NCBI GenBank assembly: GCA_004553545.1
Contig: SFLD01000021.1
Location: 1-42,017 of the forward strand
Direction: 5' to 3'
Source: Clostridiales bacterium
GTDB taxonomy: Bacteria > Bacillota > Clostridia > Oscillospirales > Oscillospiraceae
Length of the DNA stretch: 42,017 bases
Positions 29,593 through 37,020 of the stretch are shown piece by piece (position 1 is the stretch's first letter; each line of letters opens with the position of its first letter). The notes beneath the pieces were generated by a model. The model was not told where the DNA came from, made no database searches, and saw only the letters and a list, made by a program, of their open reading frames with translations. Both the position numbers and the translations under genes were made by a program.

Positions 29593-29648
29593 ATCACAGA
29601 ATGTCCCCGCCCTTTGCGGGGCTGCCCCGTTTCCGGGGCCATGAGAAT

Positions 29649-29768
29649 CGCTGGAGGTCATTCCATGACGAAGAGAACGGAGAGCAGAGGGAAGCGGAAG
29701 CACGAGCCCGCTGGAGGTCATTCCATGACGAAGAGAACGGAGAGCAGAGGGAAGCGGAAGCACGAGCC
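29649..29768 (+). repeat. 60-bp perfect tandem duplication spanning a gene start
   Basis: Bases 29649-29708 are repeated exactly at 29709-29768. Each unit holds a GGAGG ribosome binding site, an ATG and the first 14-15 codons of the following gene; 60 bases keep the reading frame. Confidence 0.9.
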
Positions 29769-30486
29769 TTGGCAGGGCGCCACCCGGGCGCTGCTGCTGG
29801 GCTGTGTGGCGGAACTCTATCTGCTGATGATCCATAAATACTACATCTACGGCAACCTGGACCAGGTCCTGGCCTGGGACAGCTACCTGCGCGTCTCCCT
29901 CTGGCTGGGGCTGGGCGTGGCGGTCCTGGGCGGCGTGCTGCTGTACCTCTGCCGCAGAAAGCCGGGCTGGAAGCGGGCGGTCTCCGGCATGGTGCTGGAG
30001 CTGGGGGCCTTTATGGCCGTCACCGGCGGGCTCGTGACCCGCTACTATGCGAGCCCCATCACCCTGCTGGCGGTGGCCGTCCCGGCGGCGGCCCTCATGG
30101 CCATGCTCTGGTATCTCTATGACCGGGAGTGCGCCTGGGGCCTCATCGTGCTGGGGCTGGACCTGGCGGTGCTCTGGATCTGCCGCAAGGGGATGGGCAA
30201 CTTCCTCTGGGAGAAGCGGGTGCTGGTGGGCGCTGTCATTTTTCTGATTTGCCTCGCCGTCCTGGCGTTCCTGACGGCGAAGCTGGCCAAGTCCCGGGGC
30301 ATGCTGGGCAAGCTCCGCCTGCTGGGGGAGAACTTTGACACCATGCCCATCTACGCCGCCTGCGGCGTCTCCGCCGTCACCACGGTGCTGGCTCTCGTGA
30401 GCAGTGTGGCCGCCTACTACTGCATTTATATCGTGGCGGTGCTGCTCTTTGCCCTGGCCGTTTACTACGCCATCCGGCAGCTGTAA
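29665..30486 (+). CDS. Multi-pass membrane protein, unknown function
   Basis: 273 residues from ATG 29665, or 253 from the duplicate ATG 29725; each ATG has its own GGAGG. The N-terminus is strongly basic (KRTESRGKRKHEP, duplicated). About eight hydrophobic helices follow with short loops: LLLGCVAELYLLMI, LWLGLGVAVLGGVLLYL, a central set from 105 to 165, GAVIFLICLAVLAFLTA, and a last pair near the C-terminus. No transporter or enzyme signature is recognised. The gene is monocistronic, with a promoter at 29564 and a terminator at 30503. Confidence 0.75.
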   Translation: MTKRTESRGKRKHEPAGGHSMTKRTESRGKRKHEPWQGATRALLLGCVAELYLLMIHKYYIYGNLDQVLAWDSYLRVSLWLGLGVAVLGGVLLYLCRRKPGWKRAVSGMVLELGAFMAVTGGLVTRYYASPITLLAVAVPAAALMAMLWYLYDRECAWGLIVLGLDLAVLWICRKGMGNFLWEKRVLVGAVIFLICLAVLAFLTAKLAKSRGMLGKLRLLGENFDTMPIYAACGVSAVTTVLALVSSVAAYYCIYIVAVLLFALAVYYAIRQL

Positions 30487-30502
30487 AAAGGAAAAAGAAA
30501 GT

Positions 30503-30528
30503 CCGCGGCCTTGCGGCCGCGGGCTTTT
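30503..30528. terminator. Bidirectional terminator between convergent genes
   Basis: An 8-bp GC stem (30503-30510 with 30515-30522) with T5 on the plus side and a T-rich run on the minus side; serves the membrane protein and the XRE regulator. Confidence 0.8.
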
Positions 30529-30543
30529 TCTGCGCTTTTGGGG

Positions 30544-31830
30544 TCAGAACTGCCAGTCGGAGAGGTCCCAGACGGCGCTGTCCGGAGGATCGGCAGGGAA
30601 GACGTTCACCTGGCCGTTGCTGGGGGTGAAAAAGTCCGTAGTCTGGAGGTACCGGCGGCCATAGACATCCTCCACCAGGGCCGCCACGCAGAGGAGGTCC
30701 CCGTCCTCCACGGGAACGTCCGTCTCCGGCAGGCGGGCGAAGTGGTAATCCTCGCAGCCCAGATAGCTGGCGGGCTTCTCGCAGGGCTCCGCCCAGGCGA
30801 TGAGCTTTCGGTCCCGGAAGAGCCCCAGGCGGGCAGAGCGGATGTCAGGGACAGGGATAGTTTCGTCGACCGCTTCCGTTACCGCACTGTCCCGCTGGTC
30901 GGCATCCACGTACCAGAACACGAGCCGCGCGTCGCCGGTGAGGGAGAGGCTGCCGTCCTGGATCTGGCGGTAGAGCTCCGTGTCCATGCCCACATAGACT
31001 GGCTGGAGCGTCTGGGAATAGAGGCGGTTGAAACAGCCGGCGTCCAGCCGCTGGGTCTCCACCGTACCGTCCGGCAGGGTGAAGGACACGGAGAGGGCGA
31101 TGTTTTTATCCGTCAGGGGGTAGGGGAGCTCCGCGGAGAAGCGCTGCCCCTCCGTGAGGACGCCCTCCGCCGTCCGGACCTCCCCACCGCTCTCGGCGGT
31201 GAAGGCGGCGGTCATGCCCTCCTGATAGCTCTTGGGCACGGCGTAGACCGAGAAGAGGACGCTGCCCCTGGGACCGTCCGTGAAGTCATAGCCCCCGATC
31301 TCCGCGCCGGACTCCGCCAGCAGGGAGTTCTGCCGGTCCAGGATGTCCTGGACCTGGGAGGCGATGCCGTTGACCTGCTGGCTGACGCTCCGCTGGACCT
31401 GGGAGATCTGGTTGTTGAAGTCCAGGAGGCGCTGGTCCACCCGGTCCATCGTGCCCTGCCAGAGCCGCCAGGCGCCGAAGATCACCAGGGCGATGGCCCC
31501 GGCGCAGGCCCACTTCTGCCAGCGCGGCCAGCGGGGCCGGGCGGCGAGGTAGCGGTCCACGATCTCCTCCACCATCTGGAGCTGCCGCTCCGTGAGCTCG
31601 GGGCTCTCCGGGGCGGGGGCGGTCTCCGGGGCGTCCTCCACTCCCAGGAGCCACCCCACCGTGACGCCGAAGCGCCGGGAGAGGGCCACCAGCTTCTCGA
31701 TCTCCGGGAGCCCGCCGTCGGACTCCCACTTATAGACGGTCTGCCGGGAGACCCCCAGCTCGTTTCCCAGAGCCTCCTGGGTGAGGCCCAGGGCCTTCCG
31801 TTTTTCCGTGATGCGCTGTCCCGTGGTCAT
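30544..31830 (-). CDS. XRE-family regulator with membrane anchor and extracytoplasmic domain
   Basis: 428 residues from ATG 31830 (GGAGG eight bases upstream). Residues 2-57 are a Cro/CI-type HTH (TTGQRITEKRKALGLTQEAL, then VSRQTVYKWESD). A linker leads to one membrane helix (KWACAGAIALVIFGAWRLW, about 103-122), then a coiled coil (QISQVQRSVSQQVNGIASQV) and a 250-residue beta-rich domain outside the membrane. One-protein sensors of this plan pass an envelope signal straight to DNA; the ligand is unknown. It stands alone, so autoregulation or control of the convergent membrane protein is possible (inference). Confidence 0.85.
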   Translation of the reverse strand: MTTGQRITEKRKALGLTQEALGNELGVSRQTVYKWESDGGLPEIEKLVALSRRFGVTVGWLLGVEDAPETAPAPESPELTERQLQMVEEIVDRYLAARPRWPRWQKWACAGAIALVIFGAWRLWQGTMDRVDQRLLDFNNQISQVQRSVSQQVNGIASQVQDILDRQNSLLAESGAEIGGYDFTDGPRGSVLFSVYAVPKSYQEGMTAAFTAESGGEVRTAEGVLTEGQRFSAELPYPLTDKNIALSVSFTLPDGTVETQRLDAGCFNRLYSQTLQPVYVGMDTELYRQIQDGSLSLTGDARLVFWYVDADQRDSAVTEAVDETIPVPDIRSARLGLFRDRKLIAWAEPCEKPASYLGCEDYHFARLPETDVPVEDGDLLCVAALVEDVYGRRYLQTTDFFTPSNGQVNVFPADPPDSAVWDLSDWQF

Positions 31831-31959
31831 TGGCAACGCCTCCTTTCCTGGGCCTATCCTGCCAGACTTCCGCCCGCTTTTCCAGCAATCTGCCGCCGAA
31901 AAAGGTAAACCTGGGGTTTACATCGGTGGTTTTGGGGGCTTCGGGGGTGGTTTTTCCCC

Positions 31960-32181
31960 TCAGTCCCCCAGATAGGTGAAGCGGTGGGGGTAGGTGACCC
32001 CGTCCCGCTCCACGGCCTCCTGCCACATGGCGAGAGGCCGGACCCAGAGCCCGCCCTCGCCGTAGAGGGCGCGGTAGACCACCATCCATTCCCGGGTCTC
32101 GCTGTGGCGGGCGAAGTCCAGGAGCTCATACTCGTTGCCCTTGAAGTGCCGGTAGCGGCCCTTGGGCGGGAAATCTGTCAT
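31960..32181 (-). CDS. DUF1653 domain protein
   Basis: 73 residues from ATG 32181 (GGGAGG upstream). The whole protein is the DUF1653 fold: KGRYRHFKGNEYELLDFARHS, WMVVYRALYG, LWVRPLAMWQ, RFTYLG. Function unknown; members are small cytosolic proteins. Its ATG overlaps the TGA of the DUF4127 gene (ATGA), so translation is coupled to it. Confidence 0.85.
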   Translation of the reverse strand: MTDFPPKGRYRHFKGNEYELLDFARHSETREWMVVYRALYGEGGLWVRPLAMWQEAVERDGVTYPHRFTYLGD

Positions 32182-33902
32182 TGCGATACCTCCCATTCCA
32201 TCCGGATCTCAAAGACCCGGAGCCAGGGGAAGGAGACCTTCCCGATGGTGAGGGAGCCGAAGCCCCCCAGTGTCCCGGCGGCGTCCGTCCGCATGGCGCT
32301 GCGGGAGAGATTCTGCAGCACGTCCCCCGCCGCCTCCCGGAGATCGGCCTCCGCCTGGGGCAGGACGTCCGCCTCCGCCGTGCCGGTCTGGCAGAAGTTG
32401 TCCGGGTCCCCCTGAAGGGTGTCCCGCACGTAGACGGTGGTCTGGATCTTGGCCTGATTCTTGTAGCAGATGTCCTTCACCAGGGAGTCCGCCAGGGTCA
32501 GGCGGAAGGTGTCCTCCTGCCCCTGGGTCCGCTCCGCGCCGCGCTGGAGGCAGAGCCACCGGGCGACGCCGTTGGCCAGGGCGATGCCCGTGGCGTTGGC
32601 GAGGTCGTAAAACCCGGCGTAGCCCAGGAGGAAGCCCAGCTCGGTCTTTTTCACCAGCTCTTTCTGGAAGTCCGTGCCGTAGCCGTTCTTGGCGGCGTCC
32701 ATCAGTATGGTGGGGGTGCCGTCCTTCCGGGCCTGGCGCAGGGCGGCGATGAGCTGGCGGATGGCGGTCTTCCGCTGGCTCTCCTCCGCTGGGGCGGTGA
32801 GCACCAGGAGCTGCAGGTCCCCGTCCTCCCCGGCCTCGCAGCCCAGGTAGCGGAGGTGGTTTTCCACGATCTCCGTCATGGGCTGGTGGTCATAGTCGCT
32901 GGAGGCTCCGCTCTCGCTGCCGCCGAAGTAGCGGACGGTGACGGTGGGCAGCGCCCCCTGATAGTCGTTCACGGCGAACATGCGGCAGAGGGCCAGCATC
33001 CCGTCCTCGTCCGCGCCGGAGAGCACCGCCCCCCGGCCTGCCGCCGCCTGGCGGAGGTAGGCAAGCTCATTGGTCTGGATGCTGTCCGTGGGGGCGGAAT
33101 CGTCCACGCCGATCAGGAAGTGGACGTTCTCCCGCCCCTCCGTCCGCCGCAGGGCCTCGTCGATGAGGCGGAGCTTCCGCTCCCGGCAGCGGAGGTACCG
33201 GGCCACGGCCTCCTCCGTGACGCCGTAGTCCGCCGGGCCCAGGGGAGCGCCGTCCGCCCCCAGGGGGTAGGCGGCCACGATGTTCTCCACCGTCAGGGCG
33301 TCCCCGCTGAGGGTCGGGCGGGCGGCCATGCCGTAGGAGCGCAGGGCCTCGTAGCCCGCGAGGTCCCAGCCGTCATAGCCCACCGTGGGGGCAAGGCGCA
33401 TGACGGTGTCCAGGAGGTAGACCTCGTTCTCCCCGTCCGCGAGGAGGTCCAGGACGGCGGCGAGGAAGGCCTCCTCCGTCAAAACCGTGCCGTCCCGCAG
33501 GACCACGTCCGCCCCGGGGAAGCTCCGGGAGTTCACGAGCCCTCCGGAGAGGAGCTGGTCCAGGGACAGGATATAGCGGTCGCAGCCCGCCGCCTCCCGG
33601 TCCTGGAGCCAGGCGTAGAGCCCTGCCCGGTCGCCGTAGGCCGTGCCGTTGGGGTTGGGGTCCTGCCCGTCCAGCCGGGTGCGGTAGAGGTCCTCCTCCG
33701 GCATCGTCAGCCGGTAGCCCAGGGACTCCGCCAGGTAGACCACCCGGTCGGCGTTCACCGGCCGGTCGTCCAGGGGGATGTAGCTGACCTCCGGGCCGGT
33801 ATTCTCCCCCTCCGGCAGCCGCTCCGGCTCCGGCACGGCGGTGCCGCAGGCGGTGAGGCAGAGGGAGAGGGCCAGGAGGAGCGCAAAGATCTTCCTTCTC
33901 AT
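32178..33902 (-). CDS. DUF4127 family lipoprotein
   Basis: 574 residues from ATG 33902 (AGAAAGG upstream). A lipobox signal (LLLALSLCLTACG) makes it an exported lipoprotein. The DUF4127 core starts with SYIPLDDRPVNADRVVYLAE and contains LSLDQLLSGGLVNSR, the DTVMRLAPT block, GVDDSAPTDSIQTNE, and TILMDAAKNGYGTDF. The family often occurs in Firmicutes; its reaction is not established. The conserved Asp/Asn/His positions suggest an enzyme acting on an envelope sugar or polymer (inference). The operon continues into DUF1653. Confidence 0.85.
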   Translation of the reverse strand: MRRKIFALLLALSLCLTACGTAVPEPERLPEGENTGPEVSYIPLDDRPVNADRVVYLAESLGYRLTMPEEDLYRTRLDGQDPNPNGTAYGDRAGLYAWLQDREAAGCDRYILSLDQLLSGGLVNSRSFPGADVVLRDGTVLTEEAFLAAVLDLLADGENEVYLLDTVMRLAPTVGYDGWDLAGYEALRSYGMAARPTLSGDALTVENIVAAYPLGADGAPLGPADYGVTEEAVARYLRCRERKLRLIDEALRRTEGRENVHFLIGVDDSAPTDSIQTNELAYLRQAAAGRGAVLSGADEDGMLALCRMFAVNDYQGALPTVTVRYFGGSESGASSDYDHQPMTEIVENHLRYLGCEAGEDGDLQLLVLTAPAEESQRKTAIRQLIAALRQARKDGTPTILMDAAKNGYGTDFQKELVKKTELGFLLGYAGFYDLANATGIALANGVARWLCLQRGAERTQGQEDTFRLTLADSLVKDICYKNQAKIQTTVYVRDTLQGDPDNFCQTGTAEADVLPQAEADLREAAGDVLQNLSRSAMRTDAAGTLGGFGSLTIGKVSFPWLRVFEIRMEWEVSQ

Positions 33903-33914
33903 GCGGTATCCTTT

Positions 33915-33950
33915 CTAAAAAACGGGCGGAGCCGACGCCCCGCCCGTTCC
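33915..33950 (-). terminator. Terminator of the dnaX-ybaB operon
   Basis: A 9-bp stem (33921-33929 with 33940-33948) followed on the minus strand by a run of T (33915-33920). It lies eight bases past the ybaB stop. Confidence 0.8.
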
Positions 33951-33957
33951 GTATTCC

Positions 33958-34326
33958 TTACAGGCCGAAGCTGCCCAGGTTCAGTCCGCCGGTGACGGCG
34001 CCCATGCTCTGCTCCATGGCCTCGTCCGCCTGGCGCAGGGCCTCGTTGACGGCGGAGATCACCAGGTCCTGCAGCATCTCCACATCCTCGGGGTCCACGG
34101 CCTCGGGCTTGATGCTGACGGCGGTGACCACCTTCTTGCCGTTGACGGTGGCGGTGACCACGCCGCCGCCCACGGTGGCGGTGAATTCCTTGGCCTCCAC
34201 GTCCTCCTGGGCGCGGTTCATGGCCTCCTGCATCTCCTGGAGCTTCTGCTGCATCTCCTGCTGGCGCTGGGCCCCGGTGGGGCGCATGCTGCCGTTGGAA
34301 AATCCGCGGCGGGCACTGTAACTCAT
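33958..34326 (-). CDS. ybaB: YbaB/EbfC family nucleoid-associated protein
   Basis: 122 residues from ATG 34326 (AAAGGAGAAA upstream). Known as a small dimeric DNA-binding protein, almost always encoded right after dnaX, as here (31-base gap). Seen: a Gln/Met/Glu helix (QRQQEMQQKLQEMQEAM), the central strand block AKEFTATVGGGVVTATVNGK, and the helix DPEDVEMLQDLVISAVNEA. The N-terminal 25 residues are basic and Gly/Ser-rich, longer than in most relatives. In Gram-positives recR normally follows; it does not here. Confidence 0.92.
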   Translation of the reverse strand: MSYSARRGFSNGSMRPTGAQRQQEMQQKLQEMQEAMNRAQEDVEAKEFTATVGGGVVTATVNGKKVVTAVSIKPEAVDPEDVEMLQDLVISAVNEALRQADEAMEQSMGAVTGGLNLGSFGL

Positions 34327-34357
34327 AGTCGATTTCTCCTTTAATATGTTGGATTTT

Positions 34358-36199
34358 TCAATCTTCAATGCGCACGGCGTCAAACTGACTGCCGAACTGG
34401 ATGAGCATTTCCCGCCGCTGGTCGGGGGTGACGGCGGGGGGCGTCCCCACGATGAGGCGGACCTGCACGGGACCGCCGGTGAGGCTCTCGCCCTGGGCGC
34501 GGAGGACCCCCAGGACCCGGTCGTTGTCCAGACGGCCCTTGGTGATGTCGTCCGGGGCGTAGACCTGGATGACGCCGTCCGCCACCGTGCCCCGGCAGAG
34601 GTCCAGGAAGGCCCGGTACATGGGCGGAAGCTGGCCCTTGCAGCCCTCCGAGAGCTGGCGCCAGAGCTCGCCGTTGACGGTGGGAGAAGTGGGCGCCGCA
34701 GGGGCGGAGGGGGCCGCTTCCGCCGGGCGGATGGCCGGGGCGAAGCCGCCGGTCTCCCGCGCGGGCGGTGTCTGGCGGATGGGTGCGCTCTCCCGGACGG
34801 GGGGCGCTTCCGGCTGCCGGACGGGTTCCCGGGCCGGGGCCGCCGGGGGCGGCGTCTCTCGCTTTGCAGGCGGGGCGGGCACGTCCCAGGGGGGCAGGTC
34901 CTCCCGGATGGGAGGCTCCTCCGGCAGGGGCGGGCGGTCATCGTCCCAGGGCGGGGCGTCGTCCGCGGGTCTTGCGGGCTTGGGGGCGGGCTTTGCCGCC
35001 TTTTGGGGCCGGGCCGGGGCTTCCGCGGGTGCGCTCTGGCGGATGGCCTCCGGCAGGACGGCCATCCGGTCCTCCAGCCGCTGCATCCGGGCCGTCAGGG
35101 CCGTGAGGTCGCCGGAGAGCCCCTCGTCGCACAGGCGCAGCAGGCAGAGCTCCGCATCCGTCCGGCGGTTGGCGCTGTAGTAGAGGTCGGCGGTGCATTG
35201 CTGCAGCGTCGCGGAGAGGTAGAGGAAGCGCTGGGTGGACTGGCCCTGGCAGAGCCGCTTCAGGGTCTCGGCGTCAAAGCTGCCGGAGAGCAGCGCGGCG
35301 CAGCCCTGGGGCGCGGTCTTGCAGAGGAGCAGGTCCCGGGTCAGGGTGGAGAGCTCCCCCAGCACGGCGCCGATGTCCTTGCCGCCCTGATAGAGCTCGT
35401 TCAGCTGCAGCAGCGCCGCCTGGGCGTCCCGCTGGAGAATGGTCTCCAGCAGCTTTACCGTCTGCAGTCCCCCGGCGAGGCCCAGGGTATCCAGCACGGC
35501 CTGGGCGTCCAGGTTCCCGCCCGCCGCCGCGCACTGGTCGAGTAAAGAGAGGGCGTCCCGCAGCGCTCCGTCCGCGAGGCGGGAGAGGAGCTCCGCTCCG
35601 CTCTCCGTCAGGGGGATGTTCTCCTGCCGGGCAACGTACTGGAGCCGGGCCTCGATGTCCTTGGGCTGGATGCGGCGGAAGGAGAAGCGCTGGCAGCGGG
35701 AGAGGATGGTGGCGGGCACCTTGTGGAGCTCCGTGGTGGCGAGGATGAACATCAGGTGCTCCGGCGGCTCCTCCAGGATCTTCAGCAGGGCGTTAAAGGC
35801 CGAGATGGAGAGCATGTGGACCTCGTCGATGATGTAGACCCGCTTTTTGACCCGGGCGGGGGAGTAGATGGCCTCGTCCCGCAGGGCCCGGACCTGGTCC
35901 ACGCCGTTGTTGGAGGCGGCGTCCAGCTCCAGCACGTCCAGAAAGCTGCCGTTCTCGATGCCGAGGCAGGAGGGGCAGGCGCAGCAGGGGTTGCCGTCCA
36001 CGGGGTGCTCGCAGTTCACGGCCTTGGCCAGGATCTTGGCGCAGGTGGTCTTGCCGGTGCCCCGGGTGCCGGTGAAGAGGTAGGCGTGGGAGGTCCGGCC
36101 CTCGGCCACCTGCTTTTGCAGGGTCTCGGTGATGTGGGCCTGGCCCGTGACGTCCGCGAAGGTCTTGGGCCGCCACTTGCGGTAGAGGGCCTGATACAT
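34358..36199 (-). CDS. dnaX: DNA polymerase III subunits gamma and tau
   Basis: 613 residues from ATG 36199 (GGAGG seven bases upstream; the frame is open seven codons further). The clamp-loader ATPase of the replisome. Seen: MYQALYRKWRPKTFADVTGQ start, Walker A GTRGTGKTT, the four-Cys zinc module CEHPVDGNPCCACPSC, Walker B IIDEVHMLS, and the SRC arginine-finger segment LSRCQRFSF. The AAA+ and collar domains end near 360, then a Pro/Ala-rich linker (395-495) and a tau tail. No slippery A-run for programmed frameshifting is obvious. Upstream is the SRP RNA gene, the usual clostridial order. Confidence 0.97.
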   Translation of the reverse strand: MYQALYRKWRPKTFADVTGQAHITETLQKQVAEGRTSHAYLFTGTRGTGKTTCAKILAKAVNCEHPVDGNPCCACPSCLGIENGSFLDVLELDAASNNGVDQVRALRDEAIYSPARVKKRVYIIDEVHMLSISAFNALLKILEEPPEHLMFILATTELHKVPATILSRCQRFSFRRIQPKDIEARLQYVARQENIPLTESGAELLSRLADGALRDALSLLDQCAAAGGNLDAQAVLDTLGLAGGLQTVKLLETILQRDAQAALLQLNELYQGGKDIGAVLGELSTLTRDLLLCKTAPQGCAALLSGSFDAETLKRLCQGQSTQRFLYLSATLQQCTADLYYSANRRTDAELCLLRLCDEGLSGDLTALTARMQRLEDRMAVLPEAIRQSAPAEAPARPQKAAKPAPKPARPADDAPPWDDDRPPLPEEPPIREDLPPWDVPAPPAKRETPPPAAPAREPVRQPEAPPVRESAPIRQTPPARETGGFAPAIRPAEAAPSAPAAPTSPTVNGELWRQLSEGCKGQLPPMYRAFLDLCRGTVADGVIQVYAPDDITKGRLDNDRVLGVLRAQGESLTGGPVQVRLIVGTPPAVTPDQRREMLIQFGSQFDAVRIED

Positions 36200-36239
36200 G
36201 GTCCCCGCCTCCTTTCTCACTCTTTTTCCGCCGTTCGGA

Positions 36240-36273
36240 AGAAAAAAGACCTTTTACAGGGTCGAGACCCTAT
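36240..36273 (-). terminator. Terminator after SRP RNA
   Basis: On the minus strand the pair AGGGTCTCGACCCT forms a short stem, then GTAAAAGGTC and TTTTTTC. It lies between the SRP RNA and the dnaX leader. Confidence 0.6.
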
Positions 36274-36420
36274 AAAAAGTCCTCCGTATGCAGCCACGGA
36301 ACCGGCACCTTCGCGGCACATGGAACGTCCCGCTGAATGCTGCTCGGTTCCCCGCCTGACATGGTTCGCGGGGTCCCATTGCGCGAGACCGGCTCCGCAG
36401 CTGCATGCGGAGGACTTTCG
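36274..36420 (-). ncRNA. ffs: Signal recognition particle RNA
   Basis: On the minus strand the 5' end AGTCCTCCGCATGCAGC pairs with the 3' end GGCTGCATACGGAGGACT, closing a rod of about 147 bases. The apex (36336-36362) reads ATGTCAGGCGGGGAACCGAGCAGC, with the GTCAGG and AGCAGC halves of the asymmetric loop bound by Ffh and the GGAA tetraloop. It is preceded by a perfect promoter and followed by a small hairpin plus T-run near 36240-36272. The ends are placed by pairing and may be off by a few bases. Position before dnaX is the common arrangement in Firmicutes. Confidence 0.85.
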
Positions 36421-36431
36421 TCAACGCCTCG

Positions 36432-36460
36432 ATTATACTATAGCTTCGGGGAATTGGCAA
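36432..36460 (-). promoter_or_regulatory. Promoter of SRP RNA
   Basis: Minus strand -35 TTGCCA (36455-36460), 17-bp spacer, perfect -10 TATAAT (36432-36437), about 12 bases before the RNA. Confidence 0.8.
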
Positions 36461-36492
36461 CTAAAAAATGTGGCCAAAACGAAAAAAGACGC

Positions 36493-36520
36493 TTTACAAG
36501 CGAGAAAACTATGGTATAAT
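36493..36520 (+). promoter_or_regulatory. Promoter of the tRNA-Ala region
   Basis: -35 TTTACA (36493-36498), 16-bp spacer, -10 TATAAT (36515-36520). Reads into the tRNA half-copy and the intact tRNA-Ala. Confidence 0.6.
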
Positions 36521-36562
36521 ACTACTCGTCTCCGCCCCTCCGAGCGGTCCCAAGCCGCATAT

Positions 36563-36612
36563 GGGCTCGTAGCTCAGTTGGGAGAGCGTTCGGTTCGCAT
36601 CCCTATGGACGC
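36563..36612 (+). pseudogene. tRNA-Ala 5' half copy
   Basis: About 50 bases resemble the first two thirds of the tRNA-Ala at 36733: same D arm (GCTCAGTTGGGAGAGC) and the same anticodon loop TTCGCAT. The anticodon stem no longer pairs (TTCGG against CCCTA), and no T arm or acceptor 3' half follows. It is a decayed or partial duplicate. Confidence 0.7.
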
Positions 36613-36732
36613 ACATCGACCAGCGAAAGTTGGCCCGCTATTCGGGGGGAGAAATCCCTCCAAGATTCACGAAAATTGAAAACTCCAAAAATCTGCTTTT
36701 TGTTGCGAAAAACAGCCAAAAAGTGGCAATAT

Positions 36733-36808
36733 GGGCCTATAGCTCAGCTGGGAGAGCGTACGGTTCGCATCCGTAAGGTCGTCGGTTCGATCCCGATTAG
36801 GTCCACCA
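36733..36808 (+). tRNA. tRNA-Ala (anticodon CGC)
   Basis: 76 bases with encoded CCA. Acceptor GGGCCTA pairs with TAGGTCC and contains the G3-U70 wobble that marks alanine tRNAs. The D arm is GCTC/GAGC, anticodon stem TACGG/CCGTA with loop TTCGCAT (anticodon CGC, reads GCG), T arm GTCGG-TTCGATC-CCGAT. A terminator follows. The integrase gene of the neighbouring element lies 213 bases away, so the tRNA 3' end is a likely attachment site. Confidence 0.95.
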
Positions 36809-36815
36809 TTTTGAG

Positions 36816-36846
36816 AAAAATCACCGCCAAATCGGCGGTGATTTTT
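36816..36846 (+). terminator. Terminator of the tRNA-Ala gene
   Basis: Stem TCACCGCC/GGCGGTGA (36821-36828 with 36834-36841) flanked by A5 and T5. Confidence 0.85.
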
Positions 36847-36902
36847 CGTTTGACCACAATAATACCACAGACGGGACGAATTTCTACCCTCTTTACGGGA
36901 AC

Positions 36903-36943
36903 ACGGGCGGTGAGTTTCTAAATCTCACCGCCCGTTAATTTTG
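36903..36943. terminator. Hairpin between tRNA and integrase
   Basis: A perfect 12-bp stem (36903-36914 with 36924-36935), loop of nine, followed by TAATTTT. It could end the integrase transcript or insulate the tRNA. Confidence 0.6.
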
Positions 36944-37020
36944 CTAATCTTTGATTATGGCGTAGCACCTGTTGAGGGGCTTGCATCTGGTTCATCGCCT
37001 ATCTCCTGTCAGGCGTTCTC

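Noticed and set aside
29649..29768. Possible CRISPR or satellite array
   Set aside because: Only two units, directly abutting without spacers, and coding.
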